The notes beneath the pieces were generated by a model. The model had not been told where the DNA came from, did not search any database, and saw only the letters and a list, made by a program, of their open reading frames with translations. DNA of 64,000 nt from Stygiobacter sp. (GTDB lineage: Bacteria > Pseudomonadota > Alphaproteobacteria > Rhodospirillales > Magnetospirillaceae). The stretch lies in assembly GCA_006218045.1 (NCBI GenBank), contig VBWB01000002.1, forward strand, positions 94,254-158,253. The letters run 5' to 3'. How positions within the stretch are numbered: the first letter of the stretch is position 1; each line of letters begins with the position of its first letter. The translations under genes were made by a program, and so were the position numbers. Below, piece after piece: positions 17,617 through 27,026 of this stretch.

Positions 17617-18105
17617 ATGACTGTCGACCCGCGTTCTTTCCGCAAGGCCTTGGGCTGTTTCGCCACGGGCGTCACCGTCGTGACCACGGTGAATCCCGAT
17701 GACAGCACGCCCATCGGGGTGACCGTCAGCGCTTTTTCCTCGCTGTCGCTGGAACCGCCGCTGGTGCTGTTCTGTCTGGGTAACAAAACCTCCAGCCTGG
17801 ATTTCTTCAAGCGTTCCGGTCGATTCGTCATCAATATGCTGGCGGAAAACCAGCGCGACCTGTCCATCCGCTTCGCCAGCCGGGTCGAGGACAAATGGGC
17901 TGGAATCGTCGCCGAGGCCGGTTTGGGCGGCGTGCCGGTGCTGGGTGGCTGCATCGCCAATCTGGAATGCACGCTCGTCAATATGGTTGACGCCGGCGAT
18001 CACGTCATCTTCATCGGTCAGGTGGAAAACATCCACTACCAGGAAGGTGGCGCGCCACTGCTGTATTTCCGTGGTGCTTACATGGATTGCGGCGCCGGGG
18101 TCTGA
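17617..18105 (+). CDS. Flavin reductase domain protein
   Basis: NAD(P)H:flavin oxidoreductase-like protein that binds FMN or FAD and usually supplies reduced flavin to a partner monooxygenase. The 162-residue protein starts FRKALGCFATGVTVVTT, the typical family N-terminus, and continues with GVTVSAFSSLSLEPPLVLFCL near 40-60 and FVINMLAENQ near 80. The ATG at 17617 starts just before the conserved strand; a GTG at 17560 in frame adds only unstructured residues. No oxygenase gene is adjacent, so the partner is unknown. Confidence 0.85.
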   Translation: MTVDPRSFRKALGCFATGVTVVTTVNPDDSTPIGVTVSAFSSLSLEPPLVLFCLGNKTSSLDFFKRSGRFVINMLAENQRDLSIRFASRVEDKWAGIVAEAGLGGVPVLGGCIANLECTLVNMVDAGDHVIFIGQVENIHYQEGGAPLLYFRGAYMDCGAGV

Positions 18106-18112
18106 CCTCGGT

Positions 18113-19339
18113 TCATTCCGGCAGGCTGGCCATGGATCCCAGCCTGCGCGCCGGAAAGCCGGCCTGGCGCAGAGCGCCAAGCATGGCTTCCACGTGGCTG
18201 GAATCGGTGGCTTCGACCACCACATCCAACTCGGCGCTTTTCACCGGTACGTCCTGAAACAGGCGTTGGTGATAGACTTCCAGGATGTTGCCACCATGTT
18301 CGGCGATCAGACTGGTGGCACCGGCCAACATGCCCGGGGCGTCGTTGATCTCGATGCGCAGGCGGGTCAGACGACCGGCCCGCACAAGTCCCCGCATCAG
18401 GATGGACGCCATCACCCGGTTGTCGATGTTGCCGCCGGAAATGACCAGGACCACCTTTTTGCCGGCGAAACGGGCCGCTTGGGTCATCAACAGGGCCAGG
18501 GGCGCCGCCCCGGCGCCTTCGGCGACGATCTTCTGTTCTTCCATCAGCCAGACGATGGCCCGTTCGATGGCGCTGTCGTCCACGGCGAAGACATCGTCGA
18601 AATGCCGTTCGATGATCGGCTTGGTCAGACTGCCCGGATGTTTGACGGCGATGCCTTCGGCCAGGGTCTGGGGGGAAAGCGGGGTGTCAGCCGCCGGTTG
18701 ACGGACGAGGGTGGGGAAGCTGGCGCTTTGCACCCCGGTCAGCCGGAGAGGGGAGGGGCGATCACGCAAGGCGACGGCCATGCCCGCGGCCAGACCACCG
18801 CCGCCGATGGGAATGATGACGTCGTCGGCATCGGCGACCTGACGGGCCAGTTCCAGCCCGACGGTGCCCTGGCCGGCGATGACCAGCGGATCGTCATAGG
18901 GATGGATGAAGGTCAGTCCCTGTTCGGTCGCCAAGGTATGGGCGTGCTGTTGTGCCTCGGCCAGGGTTTCGCCGGCCAACACCACCGTGGCGCCATGGGC
19001 CCGGGTGCGCTGCACCTTGGTCAGCGGGGTGAAGCGCGGCATCACCACCGTGGCTGGAATACCCAGGCGGGCACAATGCAGGGCAACGCCCTGGGCGTGG
19101 TTACCCGCCGACATGGCGATAACACCGGCTTGCCGCTCAGCCGGTGTCAGCGCCAGGATGCGATTGAGCGCGCCCCGAGCCTTGAACGAGCCGGAATGTT
19201 GCAGGTTTTCCAATTTCAGCCAGACCTGCGCCGCCCCGGTCAACTGGGCCAGCTTGGGCGCTTCCACCACCGGGGTTACGGCGACGCTGCCGTCAAGGAA
19301 TGCGGCGGCGCTTCTGATCTGATCGACGGTTATGGTCAA
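18113..19339 (-). CDS. ilvA: Threonine ammonia-lyase (threonine deaminase, ACT-type short form)
   Basis: PLP enzyme that converts threonine to 2-oxobutyrate and ammonia, feeding isoleucine synthesis. In the 408-residue protein the PLP lysine is Lys53 in HSGSFKARGA, the Asn/Gly loop SAGNHAQGVAL follows near 94, the phosphate loop GGGGLAAG is near 185, and a single ACT domain occupies the last 75 residues (RLRIEINDAPGML onward). The start is TTG at 19339, sharing the sequence TTGA with the stop of the upstream acylase gene, so expression is probably coupled. Serine can also be a substrate in this family. Confidence 0.9.
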   Translation of the reverse strand: MTITVDQIRSAAAFLDGSVAVTPVVEAPKLAQLTGAAQVWLKLENLQHSGSFKARGALNRILALTPAERQAGVIAMSAGNHAQGVALHCARLGIPATVVMPRFTPLTKVQRTRAHGATVVLAGETLAEAQQHAHTLATEQGLTFIHPYDDPLVIAGQGTVGLELARQVADADDVIIPIGGGGLAAGMAVALRDRPSPLRLTGVQSASFPTLVRQPAADTPLSPQTLAEGIAVKHPGSLTKPIIERHFDDVFAVDDSAIERAIVWLMEEQKIVAEGAGAAPLALLMTQAARFAGKKVVLVISGGNIDNRVMASILMRGLVRAGRLTRLRIEINDAPGMLAGATSLIAEHGGNILEVYHQRLFQDVPVKSAELDVVVEATDSSHVEAMLGALRQAGFPARRLGSMASLPE

Positions 19340-21645
19340 TAGCTGGGCTCCAGACTGATGGAGGCCGATCCTTCCGCCGGCTTGGTGATGGTGACACCGT
19401 CATTGATTTGCCAGCGCGCCAGCAGGTCACGGTAATGGCGCGACAGTGGGTTGCCCGACTGACCGGTAGCCAGGGCGAAGGTGCTTTTATCCAAGTTGGC
19501 CAGATCGAACACCACCCGCAGGCCGGCACCGTGCACTTGGGTGAACTGGCCGGGGACGAAGGTGCCGCGATTGATGGTGAAGTCATCGCCGTCGCTGGGC
19601 ACTTGGCTGTCCGATAGAATGCGCAAAAGCGGCACGCGGCCAAGCACCGGATGGGCGAAGCGGGCCTGATGCACGTCGCCCCAACGCCATTGGGCTGGGG
19701 TTTTTCCGGGGTACGTCGCGGATAGTTCGTTCACCGCCGCTTCCAGGGTCTGAGCGATGAGGTCATCGCAGGATTCAGGCGCTTCGGTGGTGGTATCATC
19801 GCACCAATGGCGGTTGACGGTCAGAATCTCGCCCAAGGTGGTGGGGCGCACCGCCCGCAGGGAGGCCATGTCCTCGCCCAGTTCGTCGGCGAGGATACGC
19901 GTCCACAGCTTGTCCACCCAGGCATTGAAGATCAGCGGCTCAGGCCGGTCGCGGCCCATGCCGCCGTCCCAGGCGGTGACCATCTTGGCGGCCTGGACGG
20001 CTTGGGGCGACAAGGTATCGGGTACCTCGAGCAGTTCCTTCAACTCGCGCGCGGCCACCGATTGCGCATCCATCTGCATGGACCGCAGCATGGTGCCATC
20101 AAGCTTGGCCTGATCTTCCAGCAATTCGTCAAAGCGACGGGCGCGGTAGGGTTCCGGCCAGCGGGTGGCAAGGCGGTAGGGATATTTGCCCCCAATCACC
20201 TGATTGTTGGCGTTGACGATACTGCCTGATTTCGGGTTCAGACTCTGCGGCATCTTGGCGAAGGGCACCCAGCCGGTCCAATCGCCGGCATTGGTCCACC
20301 CGGCCGCCGGCGAAAAGCCGTCGCCCTTGACCCGCAACGGCACCCGACCGGCGGTGATGAAGCCGATATTGCCGGCCTGATCGGCATAGGCGAAGTTCTG
20401 CACCGGCGCGTGAAAATCGGCCAGGGCGCCGATGAAGCTGCGCCAGTCAACGGCACGGCCCAGCCGGTATAAGCCTTGCGCGGTGCGGTCGTCAGGCTCC
20501 AGCGCGGTGGATTTCATGGCGATGACCTGGGTCTCTTTTTGCCCGGCCTTGAGGTCTGAAATCACCGGGCCATGGCGGGTCTCGCGCACCGTCAGGGTTT
20601 CCGGCTGGCCATCCTTGACGCCGATGATTTCCTGGCGCTCGGTAAAGGGCAGCGTCCCCTTGCCATTCTGATAGCTGCCGTTGCCGACCACGTTTTCCAC
20701 GAACAGGTCCACGGTGTCGGCATGGGTGGTGGTGGTGCCCCAGGCCATGCGACCGTTATGGCCGATCAGATGGAAGGGAATGCCTGGCACCATGGCCCCG
20801 GTCAGATGCAGGCCGGGAGCTTCCACCGACAGCAGATACCAAAGCGACGGCGCCTGGAAGGGCAGGTGGGGGTCATTGGCCAGCAAGGGGGCGCCGCTGA
20901 TGCTGCGCTTGCCCGATACGGCGACGATATTGGAGGCTAGGTGCGGCTGGGCGGTTTCCGGCAGGGTGGCCAGCACCTTGTCGATAAGCCCGGCGGCGAT
21001 GGTGATGGGGCTGTCGGTGGCCTCTGGCCACAATTCGGCCAGACGCTTGGCCGGGATGCGACCCGCCAGCTTGCCGCGCAAGGCTTCCTCGCGCCAATCG
21101 GCGGTCAGTTGCAGCGCCATCATCCGGCCCCAAACCAGGGAATCGGCGGGAGTCCAAGGCTCCGGTCGGAAGCCCAGCAGCAGGAATTCCGGCGGCAGCC
21201 GGTGGCGATTATCGTCAATCCAGGCATTGACGCCCTCGGCATAGGCGCGCAGCGCGTCGCGGGTCGGGTCGTCCAGCTGAGCCAATGCCCCCTGAGCCAG
21301 CCGATAAAGCCCCAGCGTGCGCATGAAGCGGTCGCTTTTCAGCCCGGCCTCGCCGACGATTTCGGCCAATCGACCGGCACCGATGCGGCGCTGTAACTCC
21401 ATCTGCCACAGCCGGTCCTGGGCATGAATCCAGCCCATGGCGAAATAGGCGTCATGGCCCGAGCGGGCGGTGATGTGTGGAATGCCCGCGTCATCGCGGG
21501 TGATCGAGGCGGAATATTCCATGCCGCGGGCCGGCACCCGGCCTTCGACCCGGGGCAGCGAGCTCATGACCCAGACGAAAGCGACGGAGATCACCGCCAG
21601 GAAGGTCAGGCCCAGGATATTGGCGATCCAGCCCCAGCGGCTCAT
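19336..21645 (-). CDS. Penicillin acylase family N-terminal nucleophile hydrolase
   Basis: Family members hydrolyse amide bonds of penicillins, acyl-homoserine lactones or other N-acyl compounds and mature by self-cleavage. From ATG 21645 the protein has 769 residues with one membrane segment near residues 4-26, so it is an anchored or secreted periplasmic enzyme. The new N-terminal Ser of the beta chain is expected in LASNIVAVSGKRS (about residue 245), followed by GAPLLANDPHLPF as in the family; the alpha-chain motif RDDAGIPHITA lies near 50. A longer frame to an ATG at 21822 is possible. The substrate cannot be told from sequence. Confidence 0.87.
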   Translation of the reverse strand: MSRWGWIANILGLTFLAVISVAFVWVMSSLPRVEGRVPARGMEYSASITRDDAGIPHITARSGHDAYFAMGWIHAQDRLWQMELQRRIGAGRLAEIVGEAGLKSDRFMRTLGLYRLAQGALAQLDDPTRDALRAYAEGVNAWIDDNRHRLPPEFLLLGFRPEPWTPADSLVWGRMMALQLTADWREEALRGKLAGRIPAKRLAELWPEATDSPITIAAGLIDKVLATLPETAQPHLASNIVAVSGKRSISGAPLLANDPHLPFQAPSLWYLLSVEAPGLHLTGAMVPGIPFHLIGHNGRMAWGTTTTHADTVDLFVENVVGNGSYQNGKGTLPFTERQEIIGVKDGQPETLTVRETRHGPVISDLKAGQKETQVIAMKSTALEPDDRTAQGLYRLGRAVDWRSFIGALADFHAPVQNFAYADQAGNIGFITAGRVPLRVKGDGFSPAAGWTNAGDWTGWVPFAKMPQSLNPKSGSIVNANNQVIGGKYPYRLATRWPEPYRARRFDELLEDQAKLDGTMLRSMQMDAQSVAARELKELLEVPDTLSPQAVQAAKMVTAWDGGMGRDRPEPLIFNAWVDKLWTRILADELGEDMASLRAVRPTTLGEILTVNRHWCDDTTTEAPESCDDLIAQTLEAAVNELSATYPGKTPAQWRWGDVHQARFAHPVLGRVPLLRILSDSQVPSDGDDFTINRGTFVPGQFTQVHGAGLRVVFDLANLDKSTFALATGQSGNPLSRHYRDLLARWQINDGVTITKPAEGSASISLEPSY

Positions 21646-21869
21646 CTCTTTGCCGAAGAAGACGGTTTCCGCCTGCTTGGGGCTTTGAGAGTCTAGAGGA
21701 GAATCCTGCACGAATGGCTCCAAGGCCAGGGATGGGGCAAAGGGCTTGGGGCAAGTGGTAATTGGAAGGGGGCGGGGGCGCAAGTATAATGACGCCGAAC
21801 CGCATGGCATTTCCCAGACCATTAACCCTGTGGTATAGCCGTGCAGGCAATTTATCCACCGAGGATCAG

Positions 21870-22274
21870 ATGATCGGAAAACTCAATCACGTCGCCATCG
21901 CCGTCCCCGATCTGGACGCCGCCACCAAGCTTTACCGCGATACTTTGGGGGCAAAGGTTTCCGATCCGGTGCCGCAACCGGCCCATGGCGTCACCGTGGT
22001 GTTCGTCGAGCTGCCCAACACCAAGGTGGAATTGCTGTATCCGCTGGGTGACAAGTCGCCCATCGCCGCCTTCTTGGAAAAGAACGCCAATGGCGGTATC
22101 CACCATATCTGCTACGAGGTCGCGGATATCCTGGCCGCCCGCGACAAGCTGAAAGCCGAGGGTGCCCGCGTCCTGGGTGACGGTGAGCCCAAGATCGGCG
22201 CTCACGACAAGCCGGTCCTGTTCCTGCATCCCAAGGATTTCTGCGGCACCCTGGTCGAGCTGGAACAGGCCTGA
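21870..22274 (+). CDS. mce: Methylmalonyl-CoA epimerase
   Basis: Interconverts (2S)- and (2R)-methylmalonyl-CoA in propionate metabolism. The 134-residue VOC-fold protein shows the metal ligands His7 (KLNHVAIAV), a Glu in ELLYPLG, His in GGIHHICYEV and the last Glu in TLVELEQA. Pattern HPKDFCGTLVELEQ is very close to known epimerases. GAGG lies five bases before ATG 21870. It starts divergently from the acylase gene with about 50 bases between the possible starts. Confidence 0.92.
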   Translation: MIGKLNHVAIAVPDLDAATKLYRDTLGAKVSDPVPQPAHGVTVVFVELPNTKVELLYPLGDKSPIAAFLEKNANGGIHHICYEVADILAARDKLKAEGARVLGDGEPKIGAHDKPVLFLHPKDFCGTLVELEQA

Positions 22275-22301
22275 TTATCCAAGCGGGAACCGGAGGGCGT
22301 C

Positions 22302-22838
22302 ATGAGCGGATATTGCCAGAGCGCCCCCGGTCACCCGATTCACGCTCCTTACCACGACCGTGAATACGGCTTCCCCGTCACCGATGACCGGGTGTTGTTC
22401 GAGCGGCTGTGCCTGGAGATTTTTCAGGCCGGCCTGTCCTGGCTGATCGTGTTGAAAAAGCGTCCGGCTCTGAACGCCGCCTTCGATGGCTTCGATCCGG
22501 CCCGCATCGCTGTCTATGGCGACGAAGATGTCGCCCGCTTGCTGGCCGATGCCGGGATCATCCGCAATCGCCGCAAGATTGCCGCCACCATAGAAAATGC
22601 ACGACGCTTCAAGTCCCTACAGGACGATCATGGGTCTTTCACCCGCTGGCTGGCCGCCCAGCATCCACGCGACAAGGCCGGTTGGGTGAAACTGTTCCGC
22701 CAGACCTTCGTCTTCATGGGCGGCGAGGTGGTGGGGGAGTTCCTGATGAGCATCGGCTACCTGCCCGGCGCCCATCACCCGGATTGCCCGATCTTCGCCG
22801 AACTCGCCAAGATACAGCCACCATGGATGAAAGCCTGA
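22302..22838 (+). CDS. tag: DNA-3-methyladenine glycosylase I
   Basis: Removes 3-methyladenine from alkylated DNA. The 178-residue HhH protein has YHDREYGFPVTDDRVLFERL near 17-36, which holds the catalytic Glu region, then EIFQAGLSWLIVLKKR and the zinc-snap His/Cys set (Cys5, His16, and HHPDC near the end). The final HHPDCP motif is characteristic of Tag. It lies 27 bases after mce behind CGGAGGG and is followed by a terminator. Confidence 0.92.
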   Translation: MSGYCQSAPGHPIHAPYHDREYGFPVTDDRVLFERLCLEIFQAGLSWLIVLKKRPALNAAFDGFDPARIAVYGDEDVARLLADAGIIRNRRKIAATIENARRFKSLQDDHGSFTRWLAAQHPRDKAGWVKLFRQTFVFMGGEVVGEFLMSIGYLPGAHHPDCPIFAELAKIQPPWMKA

Positions 22839-22846
22839 AAAGCAAA

Positions 22847-22871
22847 AAGGCAAGACCTTCGGTCTTGCCTT
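22847..22871 (+). terminator. Stem-loop terminator after tag
   Basis: AAGGCAAGACC-TTC-GGTCTTGCCTT, an 11-bp perfect stem with a stable TTC loop, eight bases after the stop of tag. Downstream bases (CTCTGCGTC) are only moderately T-rich. The rest of the gap to 23129 shows nothing coding that I can support; TGACG-TT-CGTCA at 23009-23020 is followed by an eight-T run. Confidence 0.75.
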
Positions 22872-23129
22872 CTCTGCGTCTCCGCGCCTGGACGGCTTTG
22901 CAGCTATCCGGCGGCCTCCTCCCTAAACTTGAGCCGCAGCATGGGTGTCAGTTTCGACTTGCCCCATCGCTCCCGTGAACGGGTCAAAACGGAACTTACG
23001 CAATTTCCTGACGTTCGTCACCATTTTTTTTCCTGAAAGTTTCGCAAAAGGTATTACCGGTGGAATGCCTTGATGCTGCCACAGGGTTGGTGCAGGCTGA
23101 TCGGTAGGTCACAGTGACGGGGAAAGCCC

Positions 23130-23585
23130 ATGCCCGCTAACCGTTTCATTATCGCCGCCGCCATTTTTTCATTATCCGGTCCAGCTTTCGCTCAGGCACC
23201 CGCCGACAGTGCCGGAGCGGGTGGGGTGCGAATCACCATCACCAAAACCGATTGCTCGCGACTGGTTCGCCACATGCCCTCTGACGACGTGGCGTTCCGT
23301 CCCGGTGAAGGGGTAAGGGGGAAGCGGGTGGCCCCCGCCGACGTTCCCGGCAGCGGCGCCAACGCCATCCCCAACCTGGTTCCGGATGTCCTGGAAATAC
23401 CGATCAATATCAAGCCGATGCAGGGCAAGGCTTACGCGACCCACGGGCTTGATGACACCACGTCGCAACTGGGCATCGTCCGCTACGACATGACCAAGAA
23501 CACTTTCACCTTCAATGGTGAGCCCATGGGCGGAACTGATCAGCAGGCTTTGGCCGAGGCCTGCGCCAAACGCGGCGTGCGTTGA
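23130..23585 (+). CDS. Secreted protein of unknown function
   Basis: A 151-residue protein with a clear Sec signal peptide (basic PANRF, hydrophobic IIAAAIFSLSGPAFA, cleavage before QAPAD). The mature part is small and has two Cys (about residues 47 and 145) that could form a disulfide. Segments such as NLVPDVLEIPINIKPM and LGIVRYDMTKNTFTFNGEPM look like beta strands. I do not recognise the family. It stands alone between the tag terminator and proS, on the same strand as both. Confidence 0.7.
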   Translation: MPANRFIIAAAIFSLSGPAFAQAPADSAGAGGVRITITKTDCSRLVRHMPSDDVAFRPGEGVRGKRVAPADVPGSGANAIPNLVPDVLEIPINIKPMQGKAYATHGLDDTTSQLGIVRYDMTKNTFTFNGEPMGGTDQQALAEACAKRGVR

Positions 23586-23683
23586 TCCAGTCGCTACCTT
23601 GTCATAAGCGCGGGCATTGCCTAAAGTGACGCGCTTTGGCGGGCCTGTGGTGCCCGCGTTTTCCGCTTGTTTCGAGGATACCC

Positions 23684-24973
23684 ATGCGCCTGTCCCGCTT
23701 TTTCCTGCCGACCCTGAAGGAAACCCCGTCCGAGGCGCAGATCGCCTCGCATCGCCTGATGCTGCGCGCGGGCATGATCCGGCAATCGGCTTCGGGCATC
23801 TATACTTGGCTGCCCCTGGGCTGGAAGGTGCTGCAGAAGATCGAGCAGATCGTGCGCGAGGAACAGGATGCCGCCGGCGCCCAGGAATTGCTGATGCCGA
23901 CCATCCAATCGGCGGATATCTGGCGCGAATCGGGCCGTTATGACGCCTATGGCAAGGAAATGCTGCGCATCGTCGACCGCCATGACCGTGAAATGCTGTT
24001 TGGCCCGACCAACGAGGAACTGATCACCCAAATCTTCCGCGACAACGTCAAAAGCTATCGCGAACTGCCGAAGATTCTGTACCACATCCAGTGGAAGTTC
24101 CGCGACGAGGTGCGCCCGCGCTTTGGCGTCATGCGCGGCCGCGAATTCCTGATGAAGGATTCCTACTCCTTCGACATCGATTTTGACGGCGCCAAACGGT
24201 CCTACGAAGCCATGTTCAACGCCTATTTGCGCACCTTCAAGCGCATGGGCCTGACCGCCATCCCCATGGTCGCCGATTCGGGGGCCATCGGCGGCAATCT
24301 GACCCATGAATTCCATGTCCTGGCCGAAACCGGCGAATCCGGCGTGTTCTACGACGTGGCCTATGAGGAACTGGCGGCCAAGGACGCGGTGGATCTGGAA
24401 GCCCTGTCCAAGCTTTATGCCGTCACCGACGAAAAGCACGACCCCAATTCGCCCGAATGCCCGCCCGCCGACCGGTTGAAGGTGGCGCGCGGCATCGAGG
24501 TCGGCCACATCTTCTATTTCGGCACCAAGTATTCCAAGGCCATGGGCGCCGTGGTCGCCGGCCCCGACGGCAACCCGGTGCACGCGGAAATGGGCTCGTA
24601 CGGCATCGGCGTCTCCCGCCTTGTCGGTGCCATCATCGAGGCCTACCACGATGATCGCGGCATCAAGTGGCCGGAAGCGGTCGCCCCCTTCAAGGTCGGC
24701 CTGATCAACCTGAAGGCCGGCGACGGCGCCTGCGACCGTGTGTGCGAGGATATGTATCGCGCCTTGTCGGAACAGGGGGTCGAGGTTCTGTACGACGACC
24801 GCGACGACCGCGCCGGCGTCAAGTTCGCCGACATGGATTTGATCGGCCTGCCCTGGCAATTGGTTGCCGGCCCCAAGGGCGTGGCGGCGGGATTGGTCGA
24901 GTTGAAGAACCGTCATACCGGCGAAAAGCAGGAATTGTCGGTCGAGGCCGCCCTGGCCCAGCTGACAGCATAA
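23684..24973 (+). CDS. proS: Prolyl-tRNA synthetase
   Basis: Charges tRNA-Pro. The 429-residue protein is the short alphaproteobacterial form: class II motif 2 region [24 protein letters not shown] appears (split here only for description) near 137-160 and motif 3 [11 protein letters not shown] near 300, but the roughly 180-residue editing insert of E. coli ProS is absent. The C-terminal anticodon domain carries [24 protein letters not shown] 23684 has CGAGGA at good distance; an upstream in-frame start at 23636 is less likely. Confidence 0.95.
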   Translation: MRLSRFFLPTLKETPSEAQIASHRLMLRAGMIRQSASGIYTWLPLGWKVLQKIEQIVREEQDAAGAQELLMPTIQSADIWRESGRYDAYGKEMLRIVDRHDREMLFGPTNEELITQIFRDNVKSYRELPKILYHIQWKFRDEVRPRFGVMRGREFLMKDSYSFDIDFDGAKRSYEAMFNAYLRTFKRMGLTAIPMVADSGAIGGNLTHEFHVLAETGESGVFYDVAYEELAAKDAVDLEALSKLYAVTDEKHDPNSPECPPADRLKVARGIEVGHIFYFGTKYSKAMGAVVAGPDGNPVHAEMGSYGIGVSRLVGAIIEAYHDDRGIKWPEAVAPFKVGLINLKAGDGACDRVCEDMYRALSEQGVEVLYDDRDDRAGVKFADMDLIGLPWQLVAGPKGVAAGLVELKNRHTGEKQELSVEAALAQLTA

Positions 24974-24982
24974 GGAGACGGA

Positions 24983-26227
24983 ATGATTTTCGACGCCTTC
25001 GAGCGGATGGTGGCTTTCCGCTACCTGCGCGCGCGCCGCAAGGAAGGGTTCATTTCCGTCATTGCCGGTTTCTCGCTGCTGGGCATCGGCCTGGGGGTGG
25101 CGACGCTGATCGTGGTGATGGCGGTGATGAACGGCTTCCGCCAGGAATTGCTGACCCGCATCCTCGGCATCAACGGTCACATGGGCGTCTATGGTACCGG
25201 ACCGGCCCTGGCCCCGTTCGATCCGTTGGCCCAGGCCATTCGCGCTCTGCCGGGGGTGGTCCGGGTCATTCCCACCGTCGAGGGGCAGGTGATGGCCACC
25301 TCGGCCTCCAGCGCCTCGGGCGCCATCGTCCGCGGCGTCCGGCCCGACGACCTGCTGGCGCGTGAGATTTTCGCCAAGGGTCTGGGCGGCAGCGGCGAAG
25401 AGTTCAAGGCCGGCGACGGCGTCCTGGTCGGCTATCGTCTGGCGGAAAAGCTGGGACTGCAAATCGGCGACACCGTCACCCTGATTTCGCCCAAAGGCAA
25501 TGCCACCGCTTTCGGCACGGTGCCGCGCATGCGCGGCTATACGGTGGCCGGCACCTTCAATGTCGGCATGTTCGAATACGATTCCGGCTTCATGTTCATG
25601 CCGCTGGAAGCCGCGCAGACCTATTTCAAATTTCCCGACGCCGTCACCCAGATCGAGGTGTTTCTCGACAACCACGACAAGGTGACGGAAACCCGCAACG
25701 CCATTTTCCGCCTGACCCAAGGTGGTGTCCGCATCTATGACTGGCAACAGGCCAATGCCAGCTTTTTCAATGCGGTGCAGGTGGAGCGCAACGTCATGTT
25801 CCTGATCCTGACCCTGATCATCCTGGTCGCCGCCTTCAACATCATCTCGTCGCTGATCATGCTGGTGAAGGACAAGGGCCGCGACATCGCCATCTTGCGC
25901 ACCATGGGGGCGACACGCGGCATGATCATGCGCATCTTCTTCCTGGCCGGGGCCTCGGTGGGCGTGGTGGGGACGGTGTTCGGCACTATCCTGGGGGTGT
26001 GGTTCGCCACCCATATCGAACAGATCCGCCAGTTCATCCAATCGATCATCGGGCGTGAGCTGTTTGCCGCCGAGATTTATTTCCTCACCCAATTGCCGGC
26101 CCGCGTCGAATACGGAGAAGTGGTGGTGGTGGTGCTGATGGCCCTGGGCCTGTCCATCGCCGCCACCATCTACCCGTCGTGGCGGGCCGCCAATCTGGAC
26201 CCGGTGGAGGCGCTGCGTTATGAGTGA
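24983..26227 (+). CDS. lolC: Lipoprotein-releasing ABC transporter permease
   Basis: Membrane subunit of the LolCDE complex that extracts lipoproteins from the inner membrane for transfer to LolA. The 414-residue protein has an N-terminal helix (about 21-46), a large periplasmic domain, and three C-terminal helices from about 270, with the FtsX-like motif [17 protein letters not shown] near 295. Only one permease gene is present, so the complex is probably a homodimer, as found in many alphaproteobacteria (LolF-like). It overlaps lolD by eight bases. Confidence 0.93.
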   Translation: MIFDAFERMVAFRYLRARRKEGFISVIAGFSLLGIGLGVATLIVVMAVMNGFRQELLTRILGINGHMGVYGTGPALAPFDPLAQAIRALPGVVRVIPTVEGQVMATSASSASGAIVRGVRPDDLLAREIFAKGLGGSGEEFKAGDGVLVGYRLAEKLGLQIGDTVTLISPKGNATAFGTVPRMRGYTVAGTFNVGMFEYDSGFMFMPLEAAQTYFKFPDAVTQIEVFLDNHDKVTETRNAIFRLTQGGVRIYDWQQANASFFNAVQVERNVMFLILTLIILVAAFNIISSLIMLVKDKGRDIAILRTMGATRGMIMRIFFLAGASVGVVGTVFGTILGVWFATHIEQIRQFIQSIIGRELFAAEIYFLTQLPARVEYGEVVVVVLMALGLSIAATIYPSWRAANLDPVEALRYE

Positions 26228-26909
26228 GCCGCAAGCCCCCGGTCTGCGCCTGGAAAACATCCGACGCAGCTTCACCCAGGGCAAGGAAGCCCTGCATGTG
26301 CTGGATGGGGCGGACCTAGCCATCCAACCGGGCGAGATCGTCGCCCTGGTCGGTCCGTCGGGCGCTGGTAAATCCACGCTGTTGCACATCGCCGGCCTTT
26401 TGGAACGTCCCGATGGCGGCGAAGTGTGGCTGGCCGGCCAGCCTTGCGGTAAGCTGTCGGAAACTAGGCGCACGCAATTGCGCCGCTCGCATCTGGGCTT
26501 CGTCTATCAGTACCACCATCTGCTGCCGGAATTCTCGGCGGTGGAAAACGTCATCCTGCCGCAGATGATCGCAGGCCATTCGCGCAAGGTCGCATCGGTG
26601 CGGGCGCTGGACCTGCTGGACCGCATGGGCTTGAAGCCGCGGGCTGAACACCGGCCCGGTCAGTTGTCGGGTGGCGAGCAGCAGCGCGTGGCCATCTGCC
26701 GGGCCTTGGCCAACCAGCCCAAGGTGTTGCTGGCCGATGAACCCACCGGCAATTTGGACCCGCATTCCGCCGATGGCGTGTTCGCCCAGTTGCTGCATCT
26801 GGTGCGCTCCACCGGGGTGGCGGCGCTGATCGCCACCCACAATCCCGATCTGGCCAAGCGCATGGATCGGGTGGTGCGGCTGGCCGAGGGTAAGCTGACG
26901 GAAAACTAG
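26220..26909 (+). CDS. lolD: Lipoprotein-releasing system ATP-binding protein
   Basis: ATPase of the Lol system. The 229-residue protein carries Walker [13 protein letters not shown] near residues 43-54, the Q-loop in [15 protein letters not shown], signature [15 protein letters not shown] near 145, and Walker [13 protein letters not shown] near 168. The MacB/LolD group is indicated by the short length and [11 protein letters not shown]. The start lies inside the lolC end, fixing co-translation. A weak hairpin CCCAGAA/TTCTGGG follows at 26919-26947. Confidence 0.94.
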   Translation: MSEPQAPGLRLENIRRSFTQGKEALHVLDGADLAIQPGEIVALVGPSGAGKSTLLHIAGLLERPDGGEVWLAGQPCGKLSETRRTQLRRSHLGFVYQYHHLLPEFSAVENVILPQMIAGHSRKVASVRALDLLDRMGLKPRAEHRPGQLSGGEQQRVAICRALANQPKVLLADEPTGNLDPHSADGVFAQLLHLVRSTGVAALIATHNPDLAKRMDRVVRLAEGKLTEN

Positions 26910-26974
26910 GTGTCCTGCCCCAGAAATTCGCATGGCAAAATTCTGGGATAAGCAGGCCACTAATTTGTTGAATT

Positions 26975-27026
26975 GTGTGGTGATTCCGATGTTCGCATCA
27001 TCATGCGAACATCGGAATCACCACAC
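26975..27026. repeat. Perfect 24-bp inverted repeat with 4-base loop
   Basis: Arms 26975-26998 and 27003-27026 are exact reverse complements around CATC. The right arm ends on the first base of the kinase stop codon. The element lies between converging lolD and kinase genes. It lacks T tracts on either side, so it is not a standard terminator, although a stem this long could stop or protect transcripts from both directions. Confidence 0.85.

Noticed and set aside
23621..26473. 950-residue minus-strand open frame across proS and lolC
   Set aside because: Shadow of three certain genes; His/Asp-rich composition without domains.
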